Assembly (NCBI RefSeq): GCF_024171955.1
Contig: NZ_JAMTCS010000010.1
Coordinates: forward strand, 62,001-126,000
Length of the DNA: 64,000 bases
Source: Promicromonospora thailandica
GTDB taxonomy: Bacteria > Actinomycetota > Actinomycetes > Actinomycetales > Cellulomonadaceae
Direction of reading: 5' to 3'
Position 1 is the first letter of the stretch. The number at the start of each line of letters is the position of its first letter. Below, one piece after another: positions 41,773-49,535 of the stretch. The position numbers and the translations under genes are program-made. The notes below the pieces were generated by a model that did not search any database, was not told the origin of the DNA, and worked only from the letters and a program-made list of their open reading frames with translations.

Positions 41773-42126
41773 TCAGGAGAACGACCCGCCGCAGGCGCAT
41801 GCGCTGCCCGCGTTCGGGTTGTCGATCGTGAAGCCCTGCTGCTCGATCGTGTCCTTGAAGTCGATCGTGGCGCCCTCGAGGTACGGCACGCTCATCTTGT
41901 CCACGACGACCTCGACGCCGTCGTAGTCCCGCAGCGCGTCCCCGTCGAGCAGCCGCTCGTCGAAGTAGAGCTGGTAGATCAGCCCGGAGCAGCCACCCGG
42001 CTGCACCGCGACGCGCAGGCGCAGGTCGTCGCGGCCCTCCTGCTCGAGCAGGCTACGGACCTTGCCCGCGGCGACGTCGGTGACGTTGACGCCGTGGGTT
42101 GCGATGTCCGTGGTGGTGTCGGTCAT
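41773..42126 (-). CDS. erpA: iron-sulfur cluster insertion protein (HesB/IscA family)
   Basis: An A-type Fe-S carrier (117 aa) with the three conserved cysteines: one in QPGGCSGLIYQLYFD and two in the C-terminal ACACGGSF. It delivers clusters to apo-enzymes such as nearby quinolinate synthase NadA or the Rieske protein (inference). The ATG at 42126 has GGGAG 5 nt upstream. Its gene is followed by a 15-bp-stem terminator. Confidence 0.93.
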   Translation of the reverse strand: MTDTTTDIATHGVNVTDVAAGKVRSLLEQEGRDDLRLRVAVQPGGCSGLIYQLYFDERLLDGDALRDYDGVEVVVDKMSVPYLEGATIDFKDTIEQQGFTIDNPNAGSACACGGSFS

Positions 42127-42270
42127 GTCATCTCCCGATCGTGTTCGACATACCCGTAGTCGTACTTTCAGCCGTTCCAACCCGTTGGATCGTCCGTCTG
42201 TTCCCGCTACCGGTTGTTCTCCGACGATCGTACGCCTCAGGACCCCGGGGGCAACCATGCGTCCACAGCG

Positions 42271-42289
42271 CGGCGCCCACCGGGCGCCG
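42271..42289 (-). terminator. hairpin after the glycerate-kinase-like gene
   Basis: CGGCGCCC and GGGCGCCG flank an ACC loop, 3 nt beyond the stop at 42292 on the minus strand. Confidence 0.6.
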
Positions 42290-42291
42290 GC

Positions 42292-42867
42292 TCAGGAGGC
42301 CCAGCCGGGGGTCCAGGTCCGAGCCACGCGGGCGACGTCGCCGTCGGTCACCTCGTGCACCCCGCTGAGGCCCGCGGTGGACCACTCGCGCCTGGTCACC
42401 TCGCTGCGGTCGGTGACGACCACGACCGGGACGGCGTGCGGCGCGGCCGCGGCGGCCGCCTCCACGACGACGCCGCGGCGCAGCTCCTCGCCGTCCAGCC
42501 GCGTGACGTACGCCACGACGACGTCGGCCCCCGCGGCGGCTCTCCCGAGCGCCGCCCCGTCGGCGGGCGGCAGCACGGACGGCGCCGGGCCGGGTGCGCT
42601 CGGGCCGGGCTGCGCGGGTCCCGCGTCCGTGGCGCCGACGGCGGCCGGCCGGCCCACGGGGATCGCCGCCCCCGCCAGCAGCACGCTGCCGCTCGCGGGC
42701 TCGTGCCCCAGGGCGGGAGGCACGGACGGCGCCGTGCCACGCGCCCCGGGCACCACGACCTCACGGGCCTCGGCGACGGCGTGCGGCGCGGCGGCGTGCC
42801 ACGCGGAGGCGAGTCGCTCGGCGTCGGGCAGGGTCTCGGCAAGCAGCAGCACGTGCACGACAGGCAT
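42292..42867 (-). CDS. short glycerate-kinase-superfamily-like protein
   Basis: About 191 aa. The C-terminal half (AAAGADVVVAYVTRLDGEEL, then AVPVVVVTDRSEVTRREWSTAGLSGVHEVTDG) resembles the C-terminal end of class II glycerate kinases (GADLVVTGEGSLD...VPVVAVAGR), but the Glu-Gly-Ser catalytic stretch is altered to YVTRLDG and half the enzyme is absent. It is probably not an active kinase. The ATG at 42867 is chosen; longer in-frame starts exist. It is divergent from nadA. The family call is tentative. Confidence 0.55.
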   Translation of the reverse strand: MPVVHVLLLAETLPDAERLASAWHAAAPHAVAEAREVVVPGARGTAPSVPPALGHEPASGSVLLAGAAIPVGRPAAVGATDAGPAQPGPSAPGPAPSVLPPADGAALGRAAAGADVVVAYVTRLDGEELRRGVVVEAAAAAAPHAVPVVVVTDRSEVTRREWSTAGLSGVHEVTDGDVARVARTWTPGWAS

Positions 42868-42994
42868 CGTGGCACGCGCCCGGCGCGCGCCACCACCCCA
42901 CCTGGACACCGCGCCCGGATCCCGCGCCCGACGACCGTCCGGAAGCCCGCCCCGGCCCTGTGGACGACGCTGTCTGAGCGTCACCGCCGCGTGT

Positions 42995-43000
42995 CATGAT
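42995..43000 (+). promoter_or_regulatory. -10 element of nadA
   Basis: CATGAT ends 7 nt before the GTG at 43008; leaderless start predicted. Confidence 0.5.
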
Positions 43001-43007
43001 GGTCACT

Positions 43008-44213
43008 GTGAGCACCCTGCTGGCTGATCCCACCGGCTTCTCCGAGCCCGCCCCGTCCCCGCTGCTGCTGCTCGGCCAGGGCCGTGACCTGGCCTCCGAG
43101 CGCGGCGTGGAGTGTCCGGGCGACCTGCCCGCCGCGAGCGACCCCGACCTCGTCGAACGGGCCCGCGCCGCGCGTGCCGCGCTCGGTGACCGGGCGTTCG
43201 TGCTGGGGCACCACTACCAGCGCGACGAGGTCATCGACTTCGCCGACGTCACCGGCGACTCCTTCAAGCTCGCGCGCGAGGCGGCCGCCCGCCCCGAGGC
43301 CGAGTTCATCCTGTTCTGCGGCGTGCACTTCATGGCCGAGAGCGCGGACATCCTGACGTCCGACCAGCAGCAGGTCGTGCTGCCGGACCTCGCCGCGGGC
43401 TGCTCCATGGCCGACATGGCGGCGATCGGCCAGGTCGAGGAGGCCTGGGCGGTGCTGCAGGACGCCGGCATCGCGGACTCCACGATCCCCGTGACCTACA
43501 TGAACTCGTCGGCCGCGATCAAGGCGTTCACCGGGCGCCACGCGGGCACCGTGTGCACGTCCTCGAACGCGGAGGTCGCGCTGCGCTGGGCGTTCGACCA
43601 GGTGGGCGGTGTGGACGGCACCGGCAAGGTGCTGTTCCTCCCCGACCAGCACCTGGGCCGCAACACCGCCGTCCTGGAGCTCGGGATGTCGCTGGACGAC
43701 TGCGTGGTGTTCGACCCCCGCAAGCCGAACGGCGGGCTCACCGACCAGGAGCTGCGCGACGCCCGGATGATCCTGTGGCGCGGCCACTGCTCCGTGCACG
43801 GCCGCTTCTCCGAGAAGAACGTCACCGACATCCGCGCGGCGGTCCCCGGCATCAACGTCATGGTGCACCCCGAGTGCCGGCACGAGGTCGTCACCGCGGC
43901 CGACCACGTCGGCTCGACGGAGTACATCATCAAGCAGCTCGAGGCCGCGGAGCCCGGCTCCTCGTGGGCCATCGGCACGGAGCTCAACCTGGTCCGCCGG
44001 GTGGCCCGGGCCCACCCGGACAAGCAGGTGCACTACCTCGACTCGACGGTGTGCTTCTGCTCGACCATGAACCGCATCGACCTGCCCCACCTGGTGTGGG
44101 CCATGGAGTCGCTCGTGGAGGGCCGCATGGTGAACCGGATCGTCGTGGACGCCGACGACGCGCACTGGGCGCGCGTGGCGCTCGACCAGATGCTGGCCCT
44201 CCCCGGGATCTGA
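43008..44213 (+). CDS. nadA: quinolinate synthase
   Basis: It condenses iminoaspartate and dihydroxyacetone phosphate to quinolinate in NAD synthesis. The three 4Fe-4S cysteines are in LAAGCSMADM, MVHPECRHEVV and STVCFCSTMNR; FVLGHHYQRDEVIDFAD is the family N-terminal motif. 401 aa. The GTG at 43008 follows a -10-like CATGAT. nadB and nadC are not next to it; a DJ-1 family gene follows after 13 bp. It depends on Fe-S supply, fitting the nearby erpA. Confidence 0.95.
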   Translation: MSTLLADPTGFSEPAPSPLLLLGQGRDLASERGVECPGDLPAASDPDLVERARAARAALGDRAFVLGHHYQRDEVIDFADVTGDSFKLAREAAARPEAEFILFCGVHFMAESADILTSDQQQVVLPDLAAGCSMADMAAIGQVEEAWAVLQDAGIADSTIPVTYMNSSAAIKAFTGRHAGTVCTSSNAEVALRWAFDQVGGVDGTGKVLFLPDQHLGRNTAVLELGMSLDDCVVFDPRKPNGGLTDQELRDARMILWRGHCSVHGRFSEKNVTDIRAAVPGINVMVHPECRHEVVTAADHVGSTEYIIKQLEAAEPGSSWAIGTELNLVRRVARAHPDKQVHYLDSTVCFCSTMNRIDLPHLVWAMESLVEGRMVNRIVVDADDAHWARVALDQMLALPGI

Positions 44214-44226
44214 CCCGCACGGGCCA

Positions 44227-44811
44227 ATGAGCGGCAACGGCGGGCTGCGCATCGGGATCTTCGTCTTCGACGGGGCGGAGGAGCTCGACGTGGTCGGGCC
44301 CTTCGAGGTCTTCGCCGAGTGGGGCTCGCACTCGCAGCTCCGTCCCACGGTGAGCACGTTCTCGTGGGACGGAGCCGGGGTGCGGCTCGCGAAGGGGCTG
44401 CGGATCCTGCCGGCGCACGGCGCGGACGACGTCGGCCCGCTGCACGTGCTGGTCTACCCCGGCGGGCTGGGCACACGCCCGCTGCTGGCCGAGCCGGGCC
44501 ACCTCGAGTGGCTGCGGCAGATCCGCAAGCAGACCCCCGTCATCGCGAGCGTCTGCACGGGCGCCCTGCCCCTGGCGGCCGCAGGCCTGCTCGCGGGCCG
44601 GCCCGCGACCACGCACCACAACCACTACGACGAGCTCGCCGACATCGACCCGAGCATCCTCGTGGACACCGAGGCGCGGTACGTGGACGACGGCGACGTG
44701 GTCACCTCCGCGGGCGTGTCCGCGGGGATCGACATGGCGCTCCACCTGGTCGAGCGCCTCGAGACGCCCGGCGTGGCACGGGCCGTGCGGTTCGAGATCC
44801 AGGCGACCTGA
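44227..44811 (+). CDS. DJ-1/PfpI family protein
   Basis: A 194-aa class I glutamine-amidotransferase-like protein. The nucleophile elbow is ASVCTGALPLAAAGLL, with YPGGLGTRPLL before it and TTHHNHYDELADI after it. The layout matches the AraC-type GATase domain or isonitrile-hydratase branch, but without a DNA-binding domain. No strong ribosome-binding site; it is 13 bp after nadA and may be coupled to it. The substrate is unknown. Confidence 0.85.
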   Translation: MSGNGGLRIGIFVFDGAEELDVVGPFEVFAEWGSHSQLRPTVSTFSWDGAGVRLAKGLRILPAHGADDVGPLHVLVYPGGLGTRPLLAEPGHLEWLRQIRKQTPVIASVCTGALPLAAAGLLAGRPATTHHNHYDELADIDPSILVDTEARYVDDGDVVTSAGVSAGIDMALHLVERLETPGVARAVRFEIQAT

Positions 44812-44884
44812 CCACCGCGCGGCGGGGCGGTGAGCATGAACCGGGCGCTCCGGTGAGCAGGTATCTGATACTTCCGGTTCCCGG

Positions 44885-44890
44885 TATAAC
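44885..44890 (+). promoter_or_regulatory. -10 element of the thioesterase gene
   Basis: TATAAC ends 8 nt before the ATG at 44899. Upstream, GGTATCTGATAC (44860-44871) is partly palindromic and could be an operator. Confidence 0.5.
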
Positions 44891-44898
44891 CTCGGCAC

Positions 44899-45435
44899 AT
44901 GGCTCGCATGCTCCAGCTCACCTTGTCCGGACTGCTCCCGCGCAAGGCCCGCCCCGGCCAGACGCTGCTCGACCCCTCGGTCACCCGGATGCGCGTCGGC
45001 CCCCTGGACCTGGACTCCTACCTGCACGTCAACAACGGCACGTACCTGCAGATGATGGACGTGGCCCGGAACAACCAGATCGCCGACCTCGGCCTGTTCC
45101 CGGTCGCCCGGCGGAAGGGCTGGGCTCCGGTGGTCGCGGCGTCGACCATGAAGTACCGGCGCTCGCTGCAGCCGTTCGACCGGTTCGAGATCACCACCCG
45201 GATCCTCGGCTGGGACGAGCGCGTCTTCTACCTGGAGCAGGTCTTCACGCGCGGTGACACGCTGTACGCGCGGGGCTGGGTGGCCAGCCGCTTCCTCGAC
45301 CGCAAGGGCAACCGGATCGCTCCGGCCGACGTGATCCGCGACGCGACCGGCGAGGTGCCGGCCTCCCCCGAGCTGCCCGCGGACGTCGCCGCCTGGGCGC
45401 GCGCCGTGGACGTGTCGCCCCGCCCGGTCGCCTGA
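44899..45435 (+). CDS. hotdog-fold thioesterase family protein
   Basis: A 178-aa 4HBT-type hotdog protein: RVGPLDLDSYLHVNNGTYLQMMDVARN is the typical active-site helix region (the Asn-rich HVNN turn), followed by strands MKYRRSLQPFDRFEITTRI and FYLEQVFTRGDTLYARGW. The pattern resembles the THEM6/acyl-ACP thioesterase-like group. It probably hydrolyses an acyl-CoA; the substrate is unknown. Confidence 0.85.
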   Translation: MARMLQLTLSGLLPRKARPGQTLLDPSVTRMRVGPLDLDSYLHVNNGTYLQMMDVARNNQIADLGLFPVARRKGWAPVVAASTMKYRRSLQPFDRFEITTRILGWDERVFYLEQVFTRGDTLYARGWVASRFLDRKGNRIAPADVIRDATGEVPASPELPADVAAWARAVDVSPRPVA

Positions 45436-45442
45436 GCGACGG

Positions 45443-45472
45443 CCCGCGGGGCGCGCGACCACGCCCCGCGGG
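45443..45472. terminator. bidirectional terminator hairpin
   Basis: CCCGCGGGGCG and CGCCCCGCGGG pair across an 8-nt loop, between the convergent thioesterase and M20 peptidase genes. Confidence 0.7.
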
Positions 45473-45481
45473 CGGCTCGTG

Positions 45482-46861
45482 TCAGAGCCCCTCGCCGACC
45501 TTCGTCAGCAGCAGTGCCTCCGCCAGGACGACCTTCTGCAGCTCGCCCAGGTGCACCGACTCGTTCGCGCCGTGGGCGCGCGAGTCCGGGTCCTCGACGC
45601 CGGTCACCAGGATCGCGGCGTCGGGGAAGACCTCCAGCAGGTCCGCGATGAACGGGATGGACCCGCCCACGCCGACGTCGACCGGCGCGGTGTCCCACGC
45701 CTCGGTGAACGCGGCGCGCGCCGCGCGCATCGCCGCGGTGTCGCCCGGCGCGAGGAACGGCTTGCCCTGCTCGCCCGAGCGCCACGTGACGTGGGCGCCC
45801 AGCGGCGCGTGCCGCTCCACGTGGGCCGCGAGCGCCGCGTCGGCGGCCACCGGGTCCTGACCCGGCGCGAGCCGCAGCGAGATCTTCGCGGTGCAGCGGG
45901 GCGCGATCGTGTTGGACGCCGCGGCCACCGAGGTCACGTCCATCCCGATCACGGAGAGGGCCGGCTTGGACCACAGCCGACCCGACAGCGTCCCGGTCCC
46001 GGCCAGCCGAGCGCCCTCGAGCAGCGACGAGTCGGCGCGGAACTCGGCCTCGGCGTAGTCGACCTCGGGCTCGGGCGCGGTGACCAGACCCTCGACGGCG
46101 ACGTCGCCGGCCTCGTCGTGGAACGTCGCCACGAGCCGGGACATCAGGGTGACGGCGTCGAGCACGGCGCCGCCGAACATGCCCGAGTGCACCGCGTGGT
46201 CCAGGACGCGCAGCTCGATCTCGCCGTCGACCAGGCCGCGCAGCGACGTCGTGAGCGCGGGCACGCCGACCTTCCAGTTGGTGGAGTCGGCCACGACGAT
46301 CACGTCGGCCGCGAGCAGGTCGCGGTAGGTCTCCAGGAAGGCCCGGAACGACGGTGAGCCCGACTCCTCCTCGCCCTCGAGGAAGACGGTGACGCCGACG
46401 GGCAGGTCCGCGCCCTCGGGCAGGCCGAGCGCGCGCAGGGCACCCAGGTGGGCGGCGATGCCCGCCTTGTCGTCGGCGGCGCCGCGACCGTACAGCCGGT
46501 CGCCGACCTGGGTGGGCTCGAACGGGTCGGTGTCCCAGGTGGCCGAGTCGCCCGGGGGCTGCACGTCGTGGTGGGCGTACAGGAGCACGGTCGGCGCGCC
46601 CTCGGGGGCGGGCCGGCGCGCGACGACGGCGGGCGCACCGGCCGTGCCGTCGGGGCGCGGCGCGGACAGGATCTGGACGTCGGGCAGGCCGGCGTCGCGC
46701 AGGAGCTGCGCCGTGGCCGTGGCGCTGGCGGCGACGTGCGCCTGGTCGAACGCGGCGGCCGAGACGCTCGGGATGCGCACGAGCGCCTCGAGGTCGGCCT
46801 GCAGGGCGGGGAACAGCTCGGCGACGCGGGCCCGGAGGGCCGCGGTGGTCTCTGTGGTCAC
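45482..46861 (-). CDS. M20 family dipeptidase
   Basis: A zinc metallopeptidase of 459 aa: metal ligands are in LLYAHHDVQP and GRGAADDKAGI, the catalytic Glu pair in FLEGEEESGSP, and a further His in SNTIAPRCTAKISLRLAPG-flanking dimerisation region and NESVHLGEL near the C-terminus. The pattern matches dipeptidases of the CNDP/PepV-like branch. The GTG at 46861 has TAACGT 6 nt upstream. Cytoplasmic peptide turnover is the likely role. Confidence 0.92.
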   Translation of the reverse strand: MTTETTAALRARVAELFPALQADLEALVRIPSVSAAAFDQAHVAASATATAQLLRDAGLPDVQILSAPRPDGTAGAPAVVARRPAPEGAPTVLLYAHHDVQPPGDSATWDTDPFEPTQVGDRLYGRGAADDKAGIAAHLGALRALGLPEGADLPVGVTVFLEGEEESGSPSFRAFLETYRDLLAADVIVVADSTNWKVGVPALTTSLRGLVDGEIELRVLDHAVHSGMFGGAVLDAVTLMSRLVATFHDEAGDVAVEGLVTAPEPEVDYAEAEFRADSSLLEGARLAGTGTLSGRLWSKPALSVIGMDVTSVAAASNTIAPRCTAKISLRLAPGQDPVAADAALAAHVERHAPLGAHVTWRSGEQGKPFLAPGDTAAMRAARAAFTEAWDTAPVDVGVGGSIPFIADLLEVFPDAAILVTGVEDPDSRAHGANESVHLGELQKVVLAEALLLTKVGEGL

Positions 46862-46867
46862 CGGACC

Positions 46868-46873
46868 ACGTTA
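46868..46873 (-). promoter_or_regulatory. -10 element of the M20 dipeptidase gene
   Basis: TAACGT on the minus strand, 6 nt before the GTG at 46861; leaderless start predicted. Confidence 0.5.
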
Positions 46874-46936
46874 ACGGCTGGGCGGTCACCGGCCGGGCGG
46901 TCGGAGGGCTCGCAGCGGGGCACCGGCGCGAGCGGA

Positions 46937-46942
46937 TAGGCT
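46937..46942 (+). promoter_or_regulatory. -10 element of the DUF3043 gene
   Basis: TAGGCT ends 6 nt before the GTG at 46949; leaderless start predicted. Confidence 0.6.
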
Positions 46943-46948
46943 AGGACC

Positions 46949-47554
46949 GTGTTCTCCCGCAGCAAGACCTCGACACCCGACGGCGTGACCCCCGTGGGCG
47001 AGTCCCCGGACGAGGTGACGCAGGCGCCGTCCGCCGCCGGCAAGGGCCGTCCGACGCCCAAGCGCAACGTCGCGCAGGCGGCGAACAAGCGCCCGCTGGT
47101 CCCGGACGACCGCAGGGCGGCCCGCAAGGCGCAGCGCGAGAAGTCGCGCGTCGACCGGGAGCGCACCTACCAGGCGATGCAGACCGGCGACGAGCGGTAC
47201 ATGCCCCCGAGGGACAAGGGACCGGTCCGCCGCTACGTGCGCGACTTCGTGGACGCGCGGTGGAACCTCGGCGAGTTCTTCCTGCCCGTCGCGTTCGTCT
47301 TCCTGTTCGCCACGTTCTTCACGCAGCGGTACCCGGAGCTCAGCATCGTCGTGATGCTCGGCCTGTACGGCTTCCTGCTCCTGACGATCGTCGACGTCTG
47401 GCTGCTGTGGCGGTCGCTGAAGAAGCGCCTGACCGCGAAGTTCGGCGAGGTGCCGCGCGGCCTGCTCATGTACACGGTCACGCGCGCCTACCAGCTGCGC
47501 CGCTCGCGCCTGCCCAAGCCGATGAGCAAGAAGCGCGGCAACTACCCGGAGTAA
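46949..47554 (+). CDS. DUF3043 domain-containing membrane protein
   Basis: A 201-aa actinobacterial protein: a basic, Arg/Lys-rich cytosolic N-terminus (PKRNVAQAANKRPLVPDDRRAARKAQR), the conserved YVRDFVDARWNLGEFFLPV segment, two transmembrane helices (FFLPVAFVFLFATFF and ELSIVVMLGLYGFLLLTIVDVWLL) and a basic tail. The family function is unknown. It is often found near dipeptidase genes in actinobacteria, as here. Confidence 0.88.
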   Translation: MFSRSKTSTPDGVTPVGESPDEVTQAPSAAGKGRPTPKRNVAQAANKRPLVPDDRRAARKAQREKSRVDRERTYQAMQTGDERYMPPRDKGPVRRYVRDFVDARWNLGEFFLPVAFVFLFATFFTQRYPELSIVVMLGLYGFLLLTIVDVWLLWRSLKKRLTAKFGEVPRGLLMYTVTRAYQLRRSRLPKPMSKKRGNYPE

Positions 47555-47564
47555 CCCGTCTCGC

Positions 47565-47698
47565 CGAGATAGAACTGCAGCGAGATAGAACCGTGGCGAA
47601 GTAGAACCGTGGCGAAGTAGAACCCTGGCGGTTGCCAGAGTTCTACCTCGCCACAGTTCTATCTCGCTGCAGTTCTACTTCGCTGCAGTTCTACTTCG
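47565..47698. repeat. 134-bp palindrome made of four 16-bp units per arm, family C copy 2
   Basis: Left units at 47565, 47581, 47597 and 47613 follow CGA-[GA/AG]-TAGAAC-NNN-[GG/AG]; four reverse units occupy 47635-47698; the 6-nt loop is CGGTTG. Fifty-two of 64 positions pair. The unit is the same as at 36438-36541. It fills the junction of the convergent DUF3043 and aldo/keto reductase genes. Confidence 0.92.
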
Positions 47699-47710
47699 GC
47701 GGGATGGGGG

Positions 47711-48724
47711 TCAGGCCGGGCGCTGCTTCGGCATGCCCTCGAGGGTCTTGGCCGGGTCGCGCTGGACGACGCCCGCGAGCGCCTCGTCGATCTGCTTCAG
47801 CAGCTCGTCCGGGATGGTCACGCCCGACGCCTTCACGTTCTCCGCGACCTGCTCGGGACGCGAGGCGCCCACGAGCGCGGCGGCCACGTTGTCGTTCTGC
47901 AGCACCCACGCGACGGCGAGCTGCGCCATCGACAGGCCGAGCTCGTCGGCGACGGGCCGCAGGTTCTGCACGGCGGCGAGGGTCTCGTCGGTCATGAAGC
48001 GGCTGATGGTCTGCGCGCCGCCCTTCTCGTCGGTCGCACGCGACCCGGCGGGCGCCGGCTGCCCCGGCAGGTACTTGCCCGACAGGACACCCTGCGCCAT
48101 GGGCGAGAACACGATCTGCGAGACGCCCACCTCCTTGGACGCCGGCACGACCTCGTCCTCGATGACGCGCCACAGCATCGAGTACTGCGGCTGCGAGGAG
48201 ATGAGCTGGAAGCCGAGCTCCTTGGCCAGGGCGGCGCCGGCGCGGATCTGGTCGGCGGTCCACTCCGAGACGCCGATGTAGAGGGCCTTGCCCTGGCGGA
48301 CGATGTCGGCGAAGGCCTGCATCGTCTCCTCGAGCGGCGTCTCCACGTCGTAGCGGTGCGCCTGGTAGAGGTCGACGTAGTCCGTGCCGAGCCGCTTCAG
48401 GGACCCGTTGATCGACTCCATGACGTGCTTGCGCGACAGGCCCACGTCGTTGGGGCCCTTGGGGCCGGTGGGCCAGTACACCTTGGTGAAGATCTCGAGC
48501 GACTCGCGGCGCTCGCCCTTGAGGGCGTCGCCGAGAACCTGCTCCGCCGCGGTGTTCGCGTAGGCGTCCGCCGTGTCGAAGGTGCTGATGCCGGCGTCGA
48601 GCGCGGCGCGCACGCAGGCCGCGGCGACGTCGTTCTCCACCTGGGACGCGTGGGTGAGCCAGTTGCCGTACGTGATCTCCGAGATCTTGAGACCACTGTT
48701 GCCGAGGTACCGGTAGTTGACCAT
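47711..48724 (-). CDS. aldo/keto reductase (KCNAB/YghZ-like)
   Basis: An NADPH-dependent oxidoreductase of 337 aa. The catalytic tetrad is present: Asp and Tyr in FDTADAYANT, Lys in IFTKVYWP and His in LYQAHRYD; SQPQYSMLWR and VAAALVGASRPEQV complete the cofactor site. It belongs to the AKR branch related to potassium-channel beta subunits. The physiological substrate is unknown. Confidence 0.93.
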   Translation of the reverse strand: MVNYRYLGNSGLKISEITYGNWLTHASQVENDVAAACVRAALDAGISTFDTADAYANTAAEQVLGDALKGERRESLEIFTKVYWPTGPKGPNDVGLSRKHVMESINGSLKRLGTDYVDLYQAHRYDVETPLEETMQAFADIVRQGKALYIGVSEWTADQIRAGAALAKELGFQLISSQPQYSMLWRVIEDEVVPASKEVGVSQIVFSPMAQGVLSGKYLPGQPAPAGSRATDEKGGAQTISRFMTDETLAAVQNLRPVADELGLSMAQLAVAWVLQNDNVAAALVGASRPEQVAENVKASGVTIPDELLKQIDEALAGVVQRDPAKTLEGMPKQRPA

Positions 48725-48730
48725 GTCAGC

Positions 48731-48736
48731 ACCCTA
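48731..48736 (-). promoter_or_regulatory. -10 element of the aldo/keto reductase gene
   Basis: TAGGGT on the minus strand, 6 nt before the ATG at 48724; leaderless start predicted. Confidence 0.5.
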
Positions 48737-48796
48737 TGACAAGAGTTCGAATCGAATCGACCCTGCCGACGGACCGGTTCCGGACAAGAGCATCCC

Positions 48797-49474
48797 TCAG
48801 CGGTGCCCGGTCAGCCCCGCCGGTGCGAGCCAGCGGGCGGACACCTGCACCACGGGTCCCACACCGAACGCGAACACCACGGTGGCCCAGCCGAACGTGC
48901 CGCCCAGCAGCACGCCGAGCACCACCACGGAGACCTCGATCGCCGTCTTGATCGCCCAGACCGGCCGGCCCGTGAGCTGCACCAGGCCCGTCATGAGCCC
49001 GTCGCGGGGGCCCGGCCCGAGCCGCGCGCCCACGTAGGCCGCCGTGCTCACCCCGAGCAGCACGATCCCGGCCAGCGCCAGCGCGACCCCCGCCACGAGC
49101 GCCGGCTCGGGGAGCACCAGCTCCAGGAGCCACAGCGCCGGGTCGATGACCATGCTGATCACGATGATGTTCGCGACGGTGCCGACCCCGGGCCGCTGCC
49201 GCAGGGGGATCCACGCGAGCATGACCAGCAGGCCCACGCCGAGCACCACCCAGCCGTAGGCCAGGCCGGTGCGGTCCACGATGCCCTGGTCGAGCACCGC
49301 CCACGGCATGGCGCCCTGCCCCGAGTGCAGCATGAGCGCCGTCGCGACGCCGAAGCCGACGAGGCCCAGGACGAGCTGGACGACGCGGCGCGCGGGGTGC
49401 ATCCGCACGGGAGGGGGCGCATCGGGCGAAACCTGACGGCCGGTGGTCGTGGTCGGTGTCGTGGGAACGGTCAT
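48797..49474 (-). CDS. yczE: YczE-type integral membrane protein
   Basis: A 225-aa membrane protein with about five to six hydrophobic helices (VVQLVLGLVGFGVATALML, AYGWVVLGVGLLVMLAWIPL, GPGPRDGLMTGLVQLTGRPVW loop, VSVVVLGVLLGGTFGWATVVFA), matching the YczE/YitT-like group. The ATG at 49474 has CACGAT 7 nt upstream. It is divergent from a MocR-type regulator, the known YczR-YczE arrangement. The transported substrate is unknown. Confidence 0.85.
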   Translation of the reverse strand: MTVPTTPTTTTGRQVSPDAPPPVRMHPARRVVQLVLGLVGFGVATALMLHSGQGAMPWAVLDQGIVDRTGLAYGWVVLGVGLLVMLAWIPLRQRPGVGTVANIIVISMVIDPALWLLELVLPEPALVAGVALALAGIVLLGVSTAAYVGARLGPGPRDGLMTGLVQLTGRPVWAIKTAIEVSVVVLGVLLGGTFGWATVVFAFGVGPVVQVSARWLAPAGLTGHR

Positions 49475-49481
49475 GGACCCC

Positions 49482-49518
49482 ATCGTGCGACTCATTGGCC
49501 TTGTCTTCCAGGTCCAAT
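49482..49518. promoter_or_regulatory. shared yczE/mocR control region with inverted ATTGG motif
   Basis: The yczE -10 candidate CACGAT (minus, 49482-49487) is next to ATTGG (49494-49498) and its inverted copy CCAAT (49514-49518), embedded in TTGGCCTT and AGGTCCAA. This could be the MocR regulator's site, overlapping both promoters. Confidence 0.4.
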
Positions 49519-49523
49519 CGCGC

Positions 49524-49529
49524 AAGAGT
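49524..49529 (+). promoter_or_regulatory. candidate -10 of the MocR-type gene
   Basis: AAGAGT (close to TAGAGT used elsewhere) ends 6 nt before the ATG at 49536. Confidence 0.35.
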
Positions 49530-49535
49530 GGCCTC

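Noticed and set aside
36438-47698. 16-bp repeat units as a CRISPR array
   Set aside because: Units are adjacent without spacers, occur in both orientations as hairpin arms, and there are no cas genes.
48740-48770. GTTCGAATCGAATC as a tRNA T-arm
   Set aside because: No acceptor stem, anticodon arm or CCA context around it.
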